From assembly GCA_003554965.1 (NCBI GenBank), contig PWHR01000085.1, forward strand, positions 62,001 to 126,000: DNA of 64,000 nucleotides. The letters are read 5' to 3'. A model generated the notes under the pieces. It did not search any database and was not told where the DNA came from. It saw only the letters and a program-made list of their open reading frames with translations. A program made the position numbers and the translations under genes. The stretch comes from Thermoplasmata archaeon (GTDB taxonomy: Archaea > Thermoplasmatota > Thermoplasmata > Halarchaeoplasmatales > Halarchaeoplasmataceae). Numbering within the stretch: position 1 is the stretch's first letter; each line of letters starts with the position of its first letter. Below, piece after piece: positions 9,140 through 17,474 of this stretch.

Positions 9140-9589
9140 TCAATCACTAGGCTTTACGTCTGACACATCTTCAGCTGTTTTCTTATATCGTTTATGAGTG
9201 TTTTCGAAACCCATCTTTTCGTAGAAATTTTCGACTCCTGGATTCCCGATATTCAGATGAACTGTAGCACCTTTACCTTTCGGTATGATCTTTTCCGTCA
9301 ACCTTTTTCCGATCCCCAATCCCTGAAATTCCTCTTCCACCGCGATATGCCCTATATGAAATTTGTCGAAAAAGGGTGTATATGTTCCAACCACTGCACC
9401 TATTAATTCACGTTCATGATAGGCTCCTATAACTTCCCCTTTTTCAAAACAGTATTCGATGTCTTCCTTTAATGCTTCCTCTGAGATGTATTGATGTAGG
9501 TATTCGTGAAGAAGCTGTAAAACATCGTCGAGTTGTTTGTTTTTATCTTCTAGATTGATATACTCTATATCTTTATTACTCATGATCAT
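9140..9589 (-). CDS. GNAT-family N-acetyltransferase
   Basis: A 149-residue acetyltransferase of the GNAT fold. The acetyl-CoA pyrophosphate loop is visible as VEEEFQGLGIGKRLTEKII, matching the (Q/R)-x-x-G-x-G/A consensus, followed by VHLNIGNPGVENFYEKMGFENT, whose end (FYEKMGF) is the usual C-terminal helix-strand. The acceptor cannot be read from sequence. Its start codon region (ATG at 9589, or a second ATG at 9583 forming ATGAGTAA with the upstream stop) overlaps the end of the DUF1611 gene, so it is the third cistron of a translationally coupled operon with a PLP enzyme and a DgcN-like protein. An amino acid or amine acceptor from that pathway is a reasonable inference only. Confidence 0.85.
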   Translation of the reverse strand: MIMSNKDIEYINLEDKNKQLDDVLQLLHEYLHQYISEEALKEDIEYCFEKGEVIGAYHERELIGAVVGTYTPFFDKFHIGHIAVEEEFQGLGIGKRLTEKIIPKGKGATVHLNIGNPGVENFYEKMGFENTHKRYKKTAEDVSDVKPSD

Positions 9590-10661
9590 CTAAGTTCCTT
9601 TTTATAAATTCTTCTTCTATCTTGTCCGCCGTTTTCACTGGTCTTTTTATCAGAGCATCCTCCACCGGAAGGCCGTATTTCTTTTCATATTTTTCCACCC
9701 ATTTTTCCACATCAATACCCCCCTCGTGATTAAGACCGATTGCGAATACTGAATCAGGATAGAAGAACTCGATGGTATCTTTTTCCTCCTGTAGGTTGGG
9801 AGGACCGAATTCTTCGGGTAAACCATCCATCTTTTCCCTTCCTGGTGCGTGTATGAGAACGACACCATGCGGATGCGCACCCTTCATCAAAGCTAGAGGG
9901 TTACCACCCTGGGGATGAGCAATGTTAGCTTGCCCTTCTATGATGACCAGATCCGGATCTGTTTCGGTAGACGCTTTCCAAACAACATGCTCTGTTTCCC
10001 CACTTAGAAAGTCTCCTCTTATTCCATCTAAAGGAAAACCGTATTTCGCTCCCTGCATCATACCCGTCTGTCCGGTAGCTACGAAAACGGGGTCATAACC
10101 TCTGTCCTCCATCTCTTTATAAAGCTCGATGCAGAAAGTCCTTTTTCCGATAGCACAGTCCGTGCCAGAAACTAGTATCCTCTGAGGATCGTCTATATTT
10201 CTCAACTTTCCGGAGAAGAAGTGAGGATCTTCCGGTTCCTTTCTCACATCCCATATATCTACATCGTTCTCATCTGCTTTTTCTTTGAAAGGAGATTCCT
10301 CTGAGATATGATCATGGCAGCCGTGTACGATGTTCAATCCTTGTTCAATAGCTTCTAAAAATACTTCCTTTTGATCATAAGGAAAGGCTCCTCCGTCTCT
10401 TGCGATCCCATTTATGAATGTTTGCGGTTTTTCCTCTAATTTTTCTAGAGCCTGGCCTAGATCATGAAATATCGGTATTTTTTTCTCTACATCTTCCAAT
10501 ATTTCGTTTACGTAGTTTTCCTCCTTTGTGCTGTCTATAATCGCTTTTATCTCGTACTTCTCTGAAAAACGGACTAAACCATGGGCTGTCTTTCCATCTA
10601 TATTTCCAAATTCTCCTTCGGCGAATATCAAAGCCGGCGTTTTTTCTTCAATCCCGAACAT
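9576..10661 (-). CDS. DUF1611 / DgcN-like P-loop protein
   Basis: A 361-residue DUF1611 protein. Characterised relatives (DgcN) act as D-glutamate N-acetyltransferases in marine bacteria and halophilic archaea, paired with the cyclase/epimerase-like DgcA. The C-terminal NTPase-like domain has a clear P-loop GTDCAIGKRT, then the family hallmarks TGQTGMMQGAKYG, DLVIIEGQANIAHPQGGNPL and the GAHPHGVVLIHAPGR strand. The N-terminal Rossmann-like half begins EEKTPALIFAEGEFGN. The ATG at 10661 follows AGGTG by 6 bp and lies inside the last codons of the upstream PLP gene (14 bp overlap); an in-frame GTG at 10670 overlaps the ribosome binding site. No DgcA homologue is adjacent; a fold-type II PLP enzyme takes its place. 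Substrate therefore unproven. Confidence 0.85.
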   Translation of the reverse strand: MFGIEEKTPALIFAEGEFGNIDGKTAHGLVRFSEKYEIKAIIDSTKEENYVNEILEDVEKKIPIFHDLGQALEKLEEKPQTFINGIARDGGAFPYDQKEVFLEAIEQGLNIVHGCHDHISEESPFKEKADENDVDIWDVRKEPEDPHFFSGKLRNIDDPQRILVSGTDCAIGKRTFCIELYKEMEDRGYDPVFVATGQTGMMQGAKYGFPLDGIRGDFLSGETEHVVWKASTETDPDLVIIEGQANIAHPQGGNPLALMKGAHPHGVVLIHAPGREKMDGLPEEFGPPNLQEEKDTIEFFYPDSVFAIGLNHEGGIDVEKWVEKYEKKYGLPVEDALIKRPVKTADKIEEEFIKRNLDDHE

Positions 10662-11601
10662 GTTTAACACCTGAAGTTAGGACCACTACATGTGGTCCCG
10701 AGGGGTTATCTTCTGACTCCTTAACAAATCTTTCTAGCACTCCGAGTGCCGATGCGGAGGCGGGAAGACACTTAATTTCTTCCTCTTCTCTTAAAAGCTT
10801 TTGATAGTGGAGTAGATCTTCGTCGGTCAGACCTACGGCCATGCCGTTCGTGTCTGAAATGGCATTGAGGGCCTCTTGACCATCCAACGATCGCCAGTTC
10901 AACAGAGGTTCGTTCACTTCAGTTTCATCGATATCATCTGGATCCAACTCTATCATCTTATTTTTCCCTCTTCTAAATGTTTCTGTTATCGCATTGTTAC
11001 TTTTACTTGATGAGCCTAGCATCGTAGGTATGTGTTCGACTCTATTCTTTCTCCAGAGCATTCGAAAACCGAGATGGATGCCTGCTAAGGTGGTGCCATT
11101 ACCTACAGCCACCGAAATAGTTTCAGGTGGTTCTTTCAGGTAATCCTGTATCTCTTCAGATATGTCAACATAAGCAACCAAAGAGATAGGGGTGTTCTTG
11201 CCGCCCGGGTTTGCATCATACCAGTTCTCTTCTTTTGCCTTCTGTCTGCTCGCCTGAACGGACTCTTCGTAACCACCTTTCACCCTGAAGACTTCGCTGC
11301 CGTAACTTTTCATCTTTTCTATCGTCTCGCCAGTGTACTTTTTTGGCACGAACACTTTGCAGTCTAGTTTGGATTTACTCGCTACGAAACTCATCGCAAC
11401 CCCGTAATTACCACATGATCCGATGGTTATGGTCTCATGATTCCGTATTATCGCATCATCTACATGTTGGATCGCTAACCTGTCTTTATGCGTTCCCGTT
11501 GGATTTTCGCCCTCCAACTTTAAATACAGATTATCGATGGATAAATATTCACTTAAACTTTCCGCTTTGATCATTGAGGTCTCTCCGATTCCGTAGGTCA
11601 T
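10648..11601 (-). CDS. Threonine synthase-like PLP enzyme (fold type II)
   Basis: A 317-residue pyridoxal-phosphate enzyme of the threonine synthase / cysteine synthase fold. LEGENPTGTHKDR contains the Schiff-base Lys. GSCGNYGVAMS is the substrate/cofactor Asn loop, and VAVGNGTTLAGI the Gly-rich phosphate loop. It is clearly shorter than true threonine synthase (about 400 residues) and lacks its N-terminal zinc/cap region. A deaminase, beta-replacement or racemase activity on an amino acid is as likely as threonine formation. It is the first gene of a three-gene operon with the DgcN-like protein and a GNAT, all with overlapping ends. A TATA-like TTTTTTATC lies about 25-30 bp upstream of the ATG, suggesting a leaderless message. 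The operon suggests amino-acid (perhaps D-amino-acid) catabolism; that is inference. Confidence 0.8.
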   Translation of the reverse strand: MTYGIGETSMIKAESLSEYLSIDNLYLKLEGENPTGTHKDRLAIQHVDDAIIRNHETITIGSCGNYGVAMSFVASKSKLDCKVFVPKKYTGETIEKMKSYGSEVFRVKGGYEESVQASRQKAKEENWYDANPGGKNTPISLVAYVDISEEIQDYLKEPPETISVAVGNGTTLAGIHLGFRMLWRKNRVEHIPTMLGSSSKSNNAITETFRRGKNKMIELDPDDIDETEVNEPLLNWRSLDGQEALNAISDTNGMAVGLTDEDLLHYQKLLREEEEIKCLPASASALGVLERFVKESEDNPSGPHVVVLTSGVKHVRD

Positions 11602-11737
11602 AGGTAAAACTATGACAAAACAATAGATAAAAAACTTTCCGTTGGATCATTTATTATTCACTAAACTTTATATTTTTCTATAGGTATGTATGATCTAAGA
11701 TGAAATTGGTTAAAGAAAAAAGGAAAGGATTTTACTT

Positions 11738-12304
11738 TTACTTATATTCCTGACACCTATCGCAGTACAAACTATCGTATTCCTCTATGTATCTCATTTC
11801 ACTGTTGCAGTCAGGACAAACAGAGGCTTGTTGATCACTTGGACTAGGAGGTCTTTGTTGTGTTACTGTGGATGATTTTTGAGACCTCCCTCTCTGAGGT
11901 CCTTGAGCGCCTTGACTACTCGGTGAAGGCTGGCGTCCTCGGGGTGGTTGTCTATCTGGGGGGCTAACTGGCTGTCTTTGTGGAGAAGGAGGAGTGTTTA
12001 TCGGTTCATTCCACGAAGGTTCTAAAGGTTCTTCAACAGCAGATGAGGAGGGGATACCAGTTTTTATGGCATCAGCAACTATCTTATACATTATACCAAA
12101 AAATGCGGAGCCGATCACAATTGCACCGAGTATCCCAAATATTATCATCAGTACGACTCCTACTGCACCCAAAGCCGCACTGAGCCCTGCTATTACAAAC
12201 AGAACTACAGATATAATCAAAAAAATCAGATAGAACCCAAAACATTTCAGTCCGTATTTGAACGCATCTATAAAACCTACATCGTTTTCTGGTCCGAAGC
12301 CCAT
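11738..12304 (-). CDS. Membrane protein with C-terminal zinc ribbon
   Basis: A 188-residue protein I do not recognise as a named family. Residues about 18-75 form two or three hydrophobic segments (YLIFLIISVVLFVIAGL, then VVLMIIFGILGAIVIGSAFF). A long Pro/Gln/Ser/Arg-rich linker follows (about residues 90-160, e.g. PPSPQRQPVSPPDRQPPRG). The C-terminus is a zinc ribbon, CPDCNSEMRYIEEYDSLYCDRC, with two CxxC knuckles. This membrane-linker-ribbon layout is common in archaeal membrane proteins of unknown role. The ATG at 12304 is preceded by GGCGGTGAT. A TATA-like ATTTATAATATA near 12327-12338 lies between the gene and the hairpin array. Confidence 0.75.
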   Translation of the reverse strand: MGFGPENDVGFIDAFKYGLKCFGFYLIFLIISVVLFVIAGLSAALGAVGVVLMIIFGILGAIVIGSAFFGIMYKIVADAIKTGIPSSSAVEEPLEPSWNEPINTPPSPQRQPVSPPDRQPPRGRQPSPSSQGAQGPQRGRSQKSSTVTQQRPPSPSDQQASVCPDCNSEMRYIEEYDSLYCDRCQEYK

Positions 12305-12379
12305 TTTTTCATCACCGCCCTTGAAATATATTATAAATATTTAAATCTTTCGAAACATATATTGTTGGATATTATCTCC

Positions 12380-12598
12380 GGAACCAAATTCCTACGATCG
12401 ATGTAATTGTCAAACAATTCTAGTAGATATTTCTGGAACTTTACACGGAACTTGTTCCGTGAAGTATCAGAATTTTCTTTGAAAATTCTAATGATAGAGG
12501 AATTATTATTCCTCTAATCGATGGAAAATTAAAAATTTTCCAGTAGATGTTCTAGATATCTTAGGAAAGTGATCTTTCCTAAAAGAAGTTTCGACTTC
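12380..12598. repeat. Array of eight consecutive small hairpins, non-coding
   Basis: Between two divergent genes lie eight back-to-back inverted repeats: 12380-12392 (4 bp arms), 12405-12419 (AATTGT/ACAATT), 12444-12461 (CACGGAAC/GTTCCGTG, 2 nt loop), 12469-12489 (AGAATTTTC/GAAAATTCT), 12496-12515 (AGAGGAAT/ATTCCTCT), 12523-12541 (GGAAAATT/AATTTTCC), 12561-12582 (TTAGGAAAG/CTTTCCTAA) and 12585-12598 (GAAGT/ACTTC around a TTCG loop). Arms differ in sequence from one hairpin to the next but pair perfectly. The short spacers recur: ATCGATG occurs before the second and sixth hairpins, and AGTAGATRTT occurs after the same two. The array is palindromic in the sense that either strand folds. It does not resemble a CRISPR, tRNA, rRNA, or known archaeal ncRNA. 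Function unknown. Confidence 0.85.
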
Positions 12599-12707
12599 CA
12601 CTATAATTCACAAAGTCAAAAACGTTTAAAAAATCGGCCTAAAAATAAACATCACCTTTAAAACTAATTATAAAAAAAGCTACAAATACAAGGCAAATGT
12701 CCAAAAA

Positions 12708-12718
12708 AATATTTATAG
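12708..12718 (+). promoter_or_regulatory. TATA box of the surface-protein gene
   Basis: AATATTTATAG lies about 65 bp before the ATG at 12778. It would place the transcription start near 12740 and give a leader of about 40 nt containing a strong ribosome binding site, AAGGAGGA at 12763-12770. The hairpin array ends 110 bp upstream of this box, so it would not be part of this transcript unless another promoter is used. Confidence 0.55.
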
Positions 12719-12777
12719 GGGTGACATCATCATTGCGGCAGTTCCAATTGTTTACACTCTAAAAGGAGGAACTATAG

Positions 12778-15753
12778 ATGAAATCGAGAAAAGTAGGTAA
12801 GATGGCTACTGCCCTGACGGTGCTACTATTGGTGCTGTCTGGGCTCGCTGTAGTCCAATGGAACGCCCAGCCCGTAGAAGCGATCGAGTCTGACGCAGAG
12901 ACTCATACAGTTTATGGATTTATAGAATCAGAATATTCCATCGATGCAGACTTGGATATCAAACTTAGAAACCTTAGAACAGGTGAGATCAGAGATGAAA
13001 TGACCGAAGGAGATTATTATGAATTCGATGATGTTACGCCTGGATGGTATGAAGTCATATTCCCCTCTCAACTTGAGGATGGTATTTCTTATTTCAGAAC
13101 TATGACCGAACCGCTGAAGATAGAAGAGGATACTAGAGAGGATATCGAAGTGATCGATAAAGAAGCCGACATGACCTTGGAAGGATACGTTTTTGAAGAT
13201 GAAGACGCGCCCCTAGAAGGAGCCACGGTGACTTTGGAAGAGGAAGAGAACGGCCATATATTCACTCACACTGTAGACACGGAAAAAGCAGAATTTGAAA
13301 ACGAGAATTATACATATTACTTCGAGACTAAAATCCACGAGGACTTTGAGGGAAGATTTATGGTTGAGAAACCGACTTATTCACCGTATTTCGAGCCAAA
13401 TTTTTCTCCTCCCCCTGATGAAGAACAACCATATAATGTAACTTTAGATGATGAGCCTGCAGTCAACGGCCGCCTTGTAGATGAGGAAGGTAGAGGGATA
13501 AGAGGAAGAATTGATATCACTCTGTACAACGAAGAAGTTGGGCTCATACAGGAAACGAAAGAAGGCCCAAGATCATTTAGAATCGGGGCTCCCGCGGGTT
13601 ACGATTACATAATGGTGGTCGATGCACACGGTGAAGAGACGGAAGATGCCCCTACATATGAACCATTCGTTACGGAGATAGAAGATTTAGAGGGGACTGA
13701 AAGACTAGGCGAATTGGAAGTAGGAGAATCCCAACCGGAAGTGTTCGAAACAACGATCGATTTTGTGGATGCCGATGAAGTGACCGTTGAAAGCACTAGG
13801 ACACTCAATTCAGCTACAAGGATGAGAACGCTTGATCATTCTGACATAGGCTATCTACCTATGCAGTTGGACCTCGCCTTAGGCGAAGGAGATCAAGACA
13901 TCGGAGATGACGTGATTGATTTATTTAAGGAAAGGTTAGAGTACAGTGAGGCAGATATTCCAACGACCCAAGAATTCCTCAAAGTGAACGAGACGATATA
14001 CGAACTTGAAGACTTCACAATCGAATTCGAAGGGATGGATGAATTGGGGGAAGGTGAATTTACAGAACCTTTTGAAGGAGAGATCGTGGTCACAGCTAAC
14101 AGGGAATACGAAGCAGTCGAAGATGTTGGAGAGGGCCCATATCAGTTGGACCTTGTAGTCGATCATGATCATACGTTCGGTAACAGAAGAGAATTCGATT
14201 ACACAGTAGAGCTCATGGATGGCTTCGAGAGATACGATGATATAATGGTTCCGCAAAACGTGGACATAGAGGGATATACAACTCTTGAGATAGATCCTGG
14301 ATATGAAGAGGAGATGAAGACTTCACACCTGATTTTTGCTTTAGAGAGGTCCGAGGTAGGCGAAGTGTCGGTCCATTATGACCCCGGAGAACAGACTGAA
14401 CCTGAGAGAATCTTCCAGAAAAGAGATGATCATTTTGTAATGAGAGATGACACAGAGGCGATATTTAGAGCTCATCATGAAAACCCAGTCAGCCATGTAG
14501 TGAATTACACATGGGAACTTGAAGGTGAAGAGATAGGGTATGAGGAAGAACTCCAATATACTTTCGAGGAGACAGACGTAGAAGAAAAGACTCTCACTTT
14601 AATAGTCGAAGAAAGCAACGGTGAGATCTTAGAGGACACCGTAACAATAGTAATTGATGAAGAAGGCCCCGAAGGAACTATAATGGTCGATGGTGAAGAG
14701 ATCCCAGCAGGAACTAGTACTTCCGTTGATGAAGATCAAGAGGTCAACTTCACCGCTGAGAATTTTGTAGATCATGCAACAGGGAACATCAGTAATTATC
14801 AATGGAATTTCACCGATGAAGATGAGATAGTAAGCGGTGAAGATATGGAACAGGTCAATTACACTTTTGAAGTACCTGGTTCATACGACGTGATTCTCAA
14901 TGTGACCGATCCATTGGACAATTGGAACGAAGTACAGATTACAGTTGACGTTGCGGATACAACACCTCCTGATGTCGTGATCAGGACTGAGTGGAACGAT
15001 GAACACACATATGATGATACCGTGGATCATGATGATCTCAGGATAGGTACCGAAGTCACATTCAATGCGACTGAGTCACAGGCCCATCCTGAATATGAAG
15101 GCGAATTAGAATCATTCGAATGGTTGATCGAGGATGAGGATGGGGAACTAATGATGAGTGAAGAAGACGAGGAAATCCTTGAAAACGTGACCTTCGATCA
15201 TGCGATGACATATACCGTATGGCTGAACGTGACAGATGTCTCAGGAAATTACGCGAACGAATCTATCGATGTAAACGTCCAAAGAGGTCCGACACCGATA
15301 CTTAACGTGGATGATCTTCGTTTCTCAGAGGACACCATTAGAGTTGGAGATTCGGTGACCATAAGCGTGAATGTGACCAACGATGGAGATGCTAATGCAA
15401 CCGATGTGAGAACAGAGTTGAGGATCGACGGTGAACTGATCGATGCTGATTGGACTATGTACAAAGACGGTGAAGAACAAAATGAAATCGGAACAGGTGA
15501 AGAAGTGCGGATAGATATAAACTGGGAACCTGAAGACTCCGGTGAAAAAACTGTCAACGTCAATGTAACAGATGCCGAAGAAAGAGAACATCCAGACCTT
15601 TTGTTTGGCAACGAACAAGAGGAGACAGTGACTGTAGAGGGTCCAGCTTGGAGAGAATGGATAGTTTACATACTGATACCGGTGATCATAATCGGAGTAA
15701 CAGTGGGACTTTACAAGTACAAAGACACGATAAAAGAGAAACTAGGTAAGTAA
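12778..15753 (+). CDS. Large secreted, membrane-anchored PKD/CARDB surface protein
   Basis: A 991-residue acidic protein with a Sec signal peptide (KSRKVGK, hydrophobic ALTVLLLVLSGLAVV, likely cut after VEA near residue 35) and a C-terminal anchor helix (WIVYILIPVIIIGVTVGLYKY) with a short basic tail inside. Outside are two or three carboxypeptidase-regulatory-like beta domains (about 40-95, 130-190, 225-300) and an unassigned region (about 320-540). PKD-like beta sandwiches follow between about 560 and 830 (NYTWELEGEE, NYQWNFTDED, VTDPLDNWNEV), then a CARDB-like domain at about 845-950. Many N-x-S/T sites suggest N-glycosylation. Such proteins usually form part of the cell envelope or bind polymers; no catalytic motif is visible. 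The strong Shine-Dalgarno site suggests high expression. Confidence 0.82.
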   Translation: MKSRKVGKMATALTVLLLVLSGLAVVQWNAQPVEAIESDAETHTVYGFIESEYSIDADLDIKLRNLRTGEIRDEMTEGDYYEFDDVTPGWYEVIFPSQLEDGISYFRTMTEPLKIEEDTREDIEVIDKEADMTLEGYVFEDEDAPLEGATVTLEEEENGHIFTHTVDTEKAEFENENYTYYFETKIHEDFEGRFMVEKPTYSPYFEPNFSPPPDEEQPYNVTLDDEPAVNGRLVDEEGRGIRGRIDITLYNEEVGLIQETKEGPRSFRIGAPAGYDYIMVVDAHGEETEDAPTYEPFVTEIEDLEGTERLGELEVGESQPEVFETTIDFVDADEVTVESTRTLNSATRMRTLDHSDIGYLPMQLDLALGEGDQDIGDDVIDLFKERLEYSEADIPTTQEFLKVNETIYELEDFTIEFEGMDELGEGEFTEPFEGEIVVTANREYEAVEDVGEGPYQLDLVVDHDHTFGNRREFDYTVELMDGFERYDDIMVPQNVDIEGYTTLEIDPGYEEEMKTSHLIFALERSEVGEVSVHYDPGEQTEPERIFQKRDDHFVMRDDTEAIFRAHHENPVSHVVNYTWELEGEEIGYEEELQYTFEETDVEEKTLTLIVEESNGEILEDTVTIVIDEEGPEGTIMVDGEEIPAGTSTSVDEDQEVNFTAENFVDHATGNISNYQWNFTDEDEIVSGEDMEQVNYTFEVPGSYDVILNVTDPLDNWNEVQITVDVADTTPPDVVIRTEWNDEHTYDDTVDHDDLRIGTEVTFNATESQAHPEYEGELESFEWLIEDEDGELMMSEEDEEILENVTFDHAMTYTVWLNVTDVSGNYANESIDVNVQRGPTPILNVDDLRFSEDTIRVGDSVTISVNVTNDGDANATDVRTELRIDGELIDADWTMYKDGEEQNEIGTGEEVRIDINWEPEDSGEKTVNVNVTDAEEREHPDLLFGNEQEETVTVEGPAWREWIVYILIPVIIIGVTVGLYKYKDTIKEKLGK

Positions 15754-15776
15754 AACCCATAAACCCTTTTTTCTTT

Positions 15777-17465
15777 TTACATCCTTTTTGGTTTTTCAAG
15801 ACCTAATGTATCCATCACACTAGCCATCGCGAACTTGAAACTTTTCACGATCGCTATCCTCAATTCTTTTTTCTCTTCAGAATGAAGAACGGGATAGTCT
15901 CTGTAAAATCGGTTGAATTCTGCAGCCAACTCATGAGCGTATTTGGCCAAAAGGTGAGGAGAGTTGTTTTCTCCCGATTCGATCAATATTCTAGGGAATT
16001 CGGCTATCTTCCTTATCAGCTTTATCTCACCCTCTTGGCTATCGGTGAGTTCTAAGTTACCTATATCCAATGATTTCCCGGTCCATTTTTCCAGTATGCT
16101 ATTGGCCCTAGTATAACTGTATTGTATGAAAGGGGCACTGTCTCCTTCAAAGTCTAAAGCTTCCTCCCACTTGAAATCGATCGGTTTTTGAGGTTGTACT
16201 TTTATTATATCGTATCGCACCGCCCCGACTCCTATCTTTTCGGCGATGGCGTTCATATCTTCTGGTTCAACATTCTTCCTTTTCTCTATCTCTAGTTTGG
16301 CTTTTTTTTGGGCTGTATCCATGAAATCATCTAGGGTAACGTAAGTTCCTTTTCTAGTTGACATCTCCTTTCCTTCAAATGTGACGAATGAATGGAATAT
16401 TATTTCTGGTATGGTCTCGATCCCCAAATCTTTTAGCGCTTCTTTAACGAATTCACCGTGGAGTTTATGATCTTCTCCCAATATATTGACCAATTCATCT
16501 GCTTTTTCAGCCTTCCAAACATGATATGCTAGGTCCCTTGCCGGATATAGACTTGTTAGATTTTCTCTAGCAATGAATGTTTTGTTTCCTTCCTTTTCAT
16601 AATAAAGGGCACCATCTTCTTCTCCAACGTTTTCTAGAGAACTTAGATCTTCAATCAATTTTTCAACTGAACCATCGATGATAAGTGAGGATTCATTTTT
16701 AAAGCTGTCTAAATGGATATTTAATCTCTCAAGGGATTCTATTATACCCTCCATCACATCCTCCGCGTTTTCCTTAAAATGTTCTAGAGTTTCTTTATCC
16801 CCCATCTCCATGGATTGGATGATCTCCTGTATTTCCTCTTCCAAACTTTCATCTTCCTCAAGTAATTCATTGACTCTTTGATAATAACGGACCAATTGGT
16901 GATCCTTCTTTTTCCTCTCTACCTTAGCTAGATCGTCTTCTTCAAGGTTGATCAGCCCCCAGACCAACACGGCCATCTGTCTTCCTATGTCATTAACGTA
17001 GTACTGTTTTTCTATCTGATATCCAATTTTTTCATAGATCCTCGCCAGGGTATCTCCGATAACAGGATTTCTCGCTCTTCCAACGTGGAGAGGTCCGTTC
17101 GGATTGGCACTTGTATGTTCCACTAGTATCTTTTTTGACTTCGATGGCAATCTACCAAAACTTTCTTCCGTCATCAAACAGTTCTTGATCGTTTCTTCAA
17201 AAAGATAACTTCTATCGATCTTAAAATTCAAATACGGTCCTGCTCTTTCCACAGTTCCATTTTCGACTTCTAAGTTTTCTTCTAGTTTTTTTGCTATTTC
17301 GTTTGGATCATTTTTGAGTTCTTTAGCGAAGCTATAGCATGGTAAGGCGAACTCCCCCCTCTCTTTCGGGGGTGACTCGAGCTCTATTAACTGTTCAGGC
17401 ACGTCCAAGTAGTCCTTTAATTTCCGGAGTATTTCTTCTTTAAAATCAAGTATAACATATCTCAT
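15777..17465 (-). CDS. argS: Arginyl-tRNA synthetase
   Basis: Class I aminoacyl-tRNA synthetase charging tRNA-Arg. The 562-residue protein has the N-terminal Arg-specific additional domain (about 1-110). The HIGH box appears as NPNGPLHVGRARNPVIGD, and the KMSKS equivalent as GKEMSTRKGTYVT. The C-terminal DALR anticodon-binding region has FIQYSYTRANSIL and ends in the helix ASVMDTLGLEKPKRM. It lies 9 bp downstream of the aRF1 gene on the same strand, giving a tRNA-Lys, prf1, argS order that makes a small translation cluster. The ATG at 17465 yields a normal N-terminus. Confidence 0.96.
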   Translation of the reverse strand: MRYVILDFKEEILRKLKDYLDVPEQLIELESPPKERGEFALPCYSFAKELKNDPNEIAKKLEENLEVENGTVERAGPYLNFKIDRSYLFEETIKNCLMTEESFGRLPSKSKKILVEHTSANPNGPLHVGRARNPVIGDTLARIYEKIGYQIEKQYYVNDIGRQMAVLVWGLINLEEDDLAKVERKKKDHQLVRYYQRVNELLEEDESLEEEIQEIIQSMEMGDKETLEHFKENAEDVMEGIIESLERLNIHLDSFKNESSLIIDGSVEKLIEDLSSLENVGEEDGALYYEKEGNKTFIARENLTSLYPARDLAYHVWKAEKADELVNILGEDHKLHGEFVKEALKDLGIETIPEIIFHSFVTFEGKEMSTRKGTYVTLDDFMDTAQKKAKLEIEKRKNVEPEDMNAIAEKIGVGAVRYDIIKVQPQKPIDFKWEEALDFEGDSAPFIQYSYTRANSILEKWTGKSLDIGNLELTDSQEGEIKLIRKIAEFPRILIESGENNSPHLLAKYAHELAAEFNRFYRDYPVLHSEEKKELRIAIVKSFKFAMASVMDTLGLEKPKRM

Positions 17466-17474
17466 TTTTCGACC

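Noticed and set aside
11685-11760. Small plus-strand frame MKLVKEKRKGFYFYLYS
   Set aside because: It overlaps the end of the zinc-ribbon gene, has no ribosome binding site and is only 17 codons, so chance is the better explanation.
12380-12598. CRISPR array
   Set aside because: There is no constant repeat of 24-40 bp with unique spacers; here the palindromic parts vary and the short linkers are what recur. No cas gene is nearby.
12305-12777. Replication origin
   Set aside because: No orc1/cdc6 gene, ORB-type repeats or DNA-unwinding layout is visible, only unrelated hairpins.
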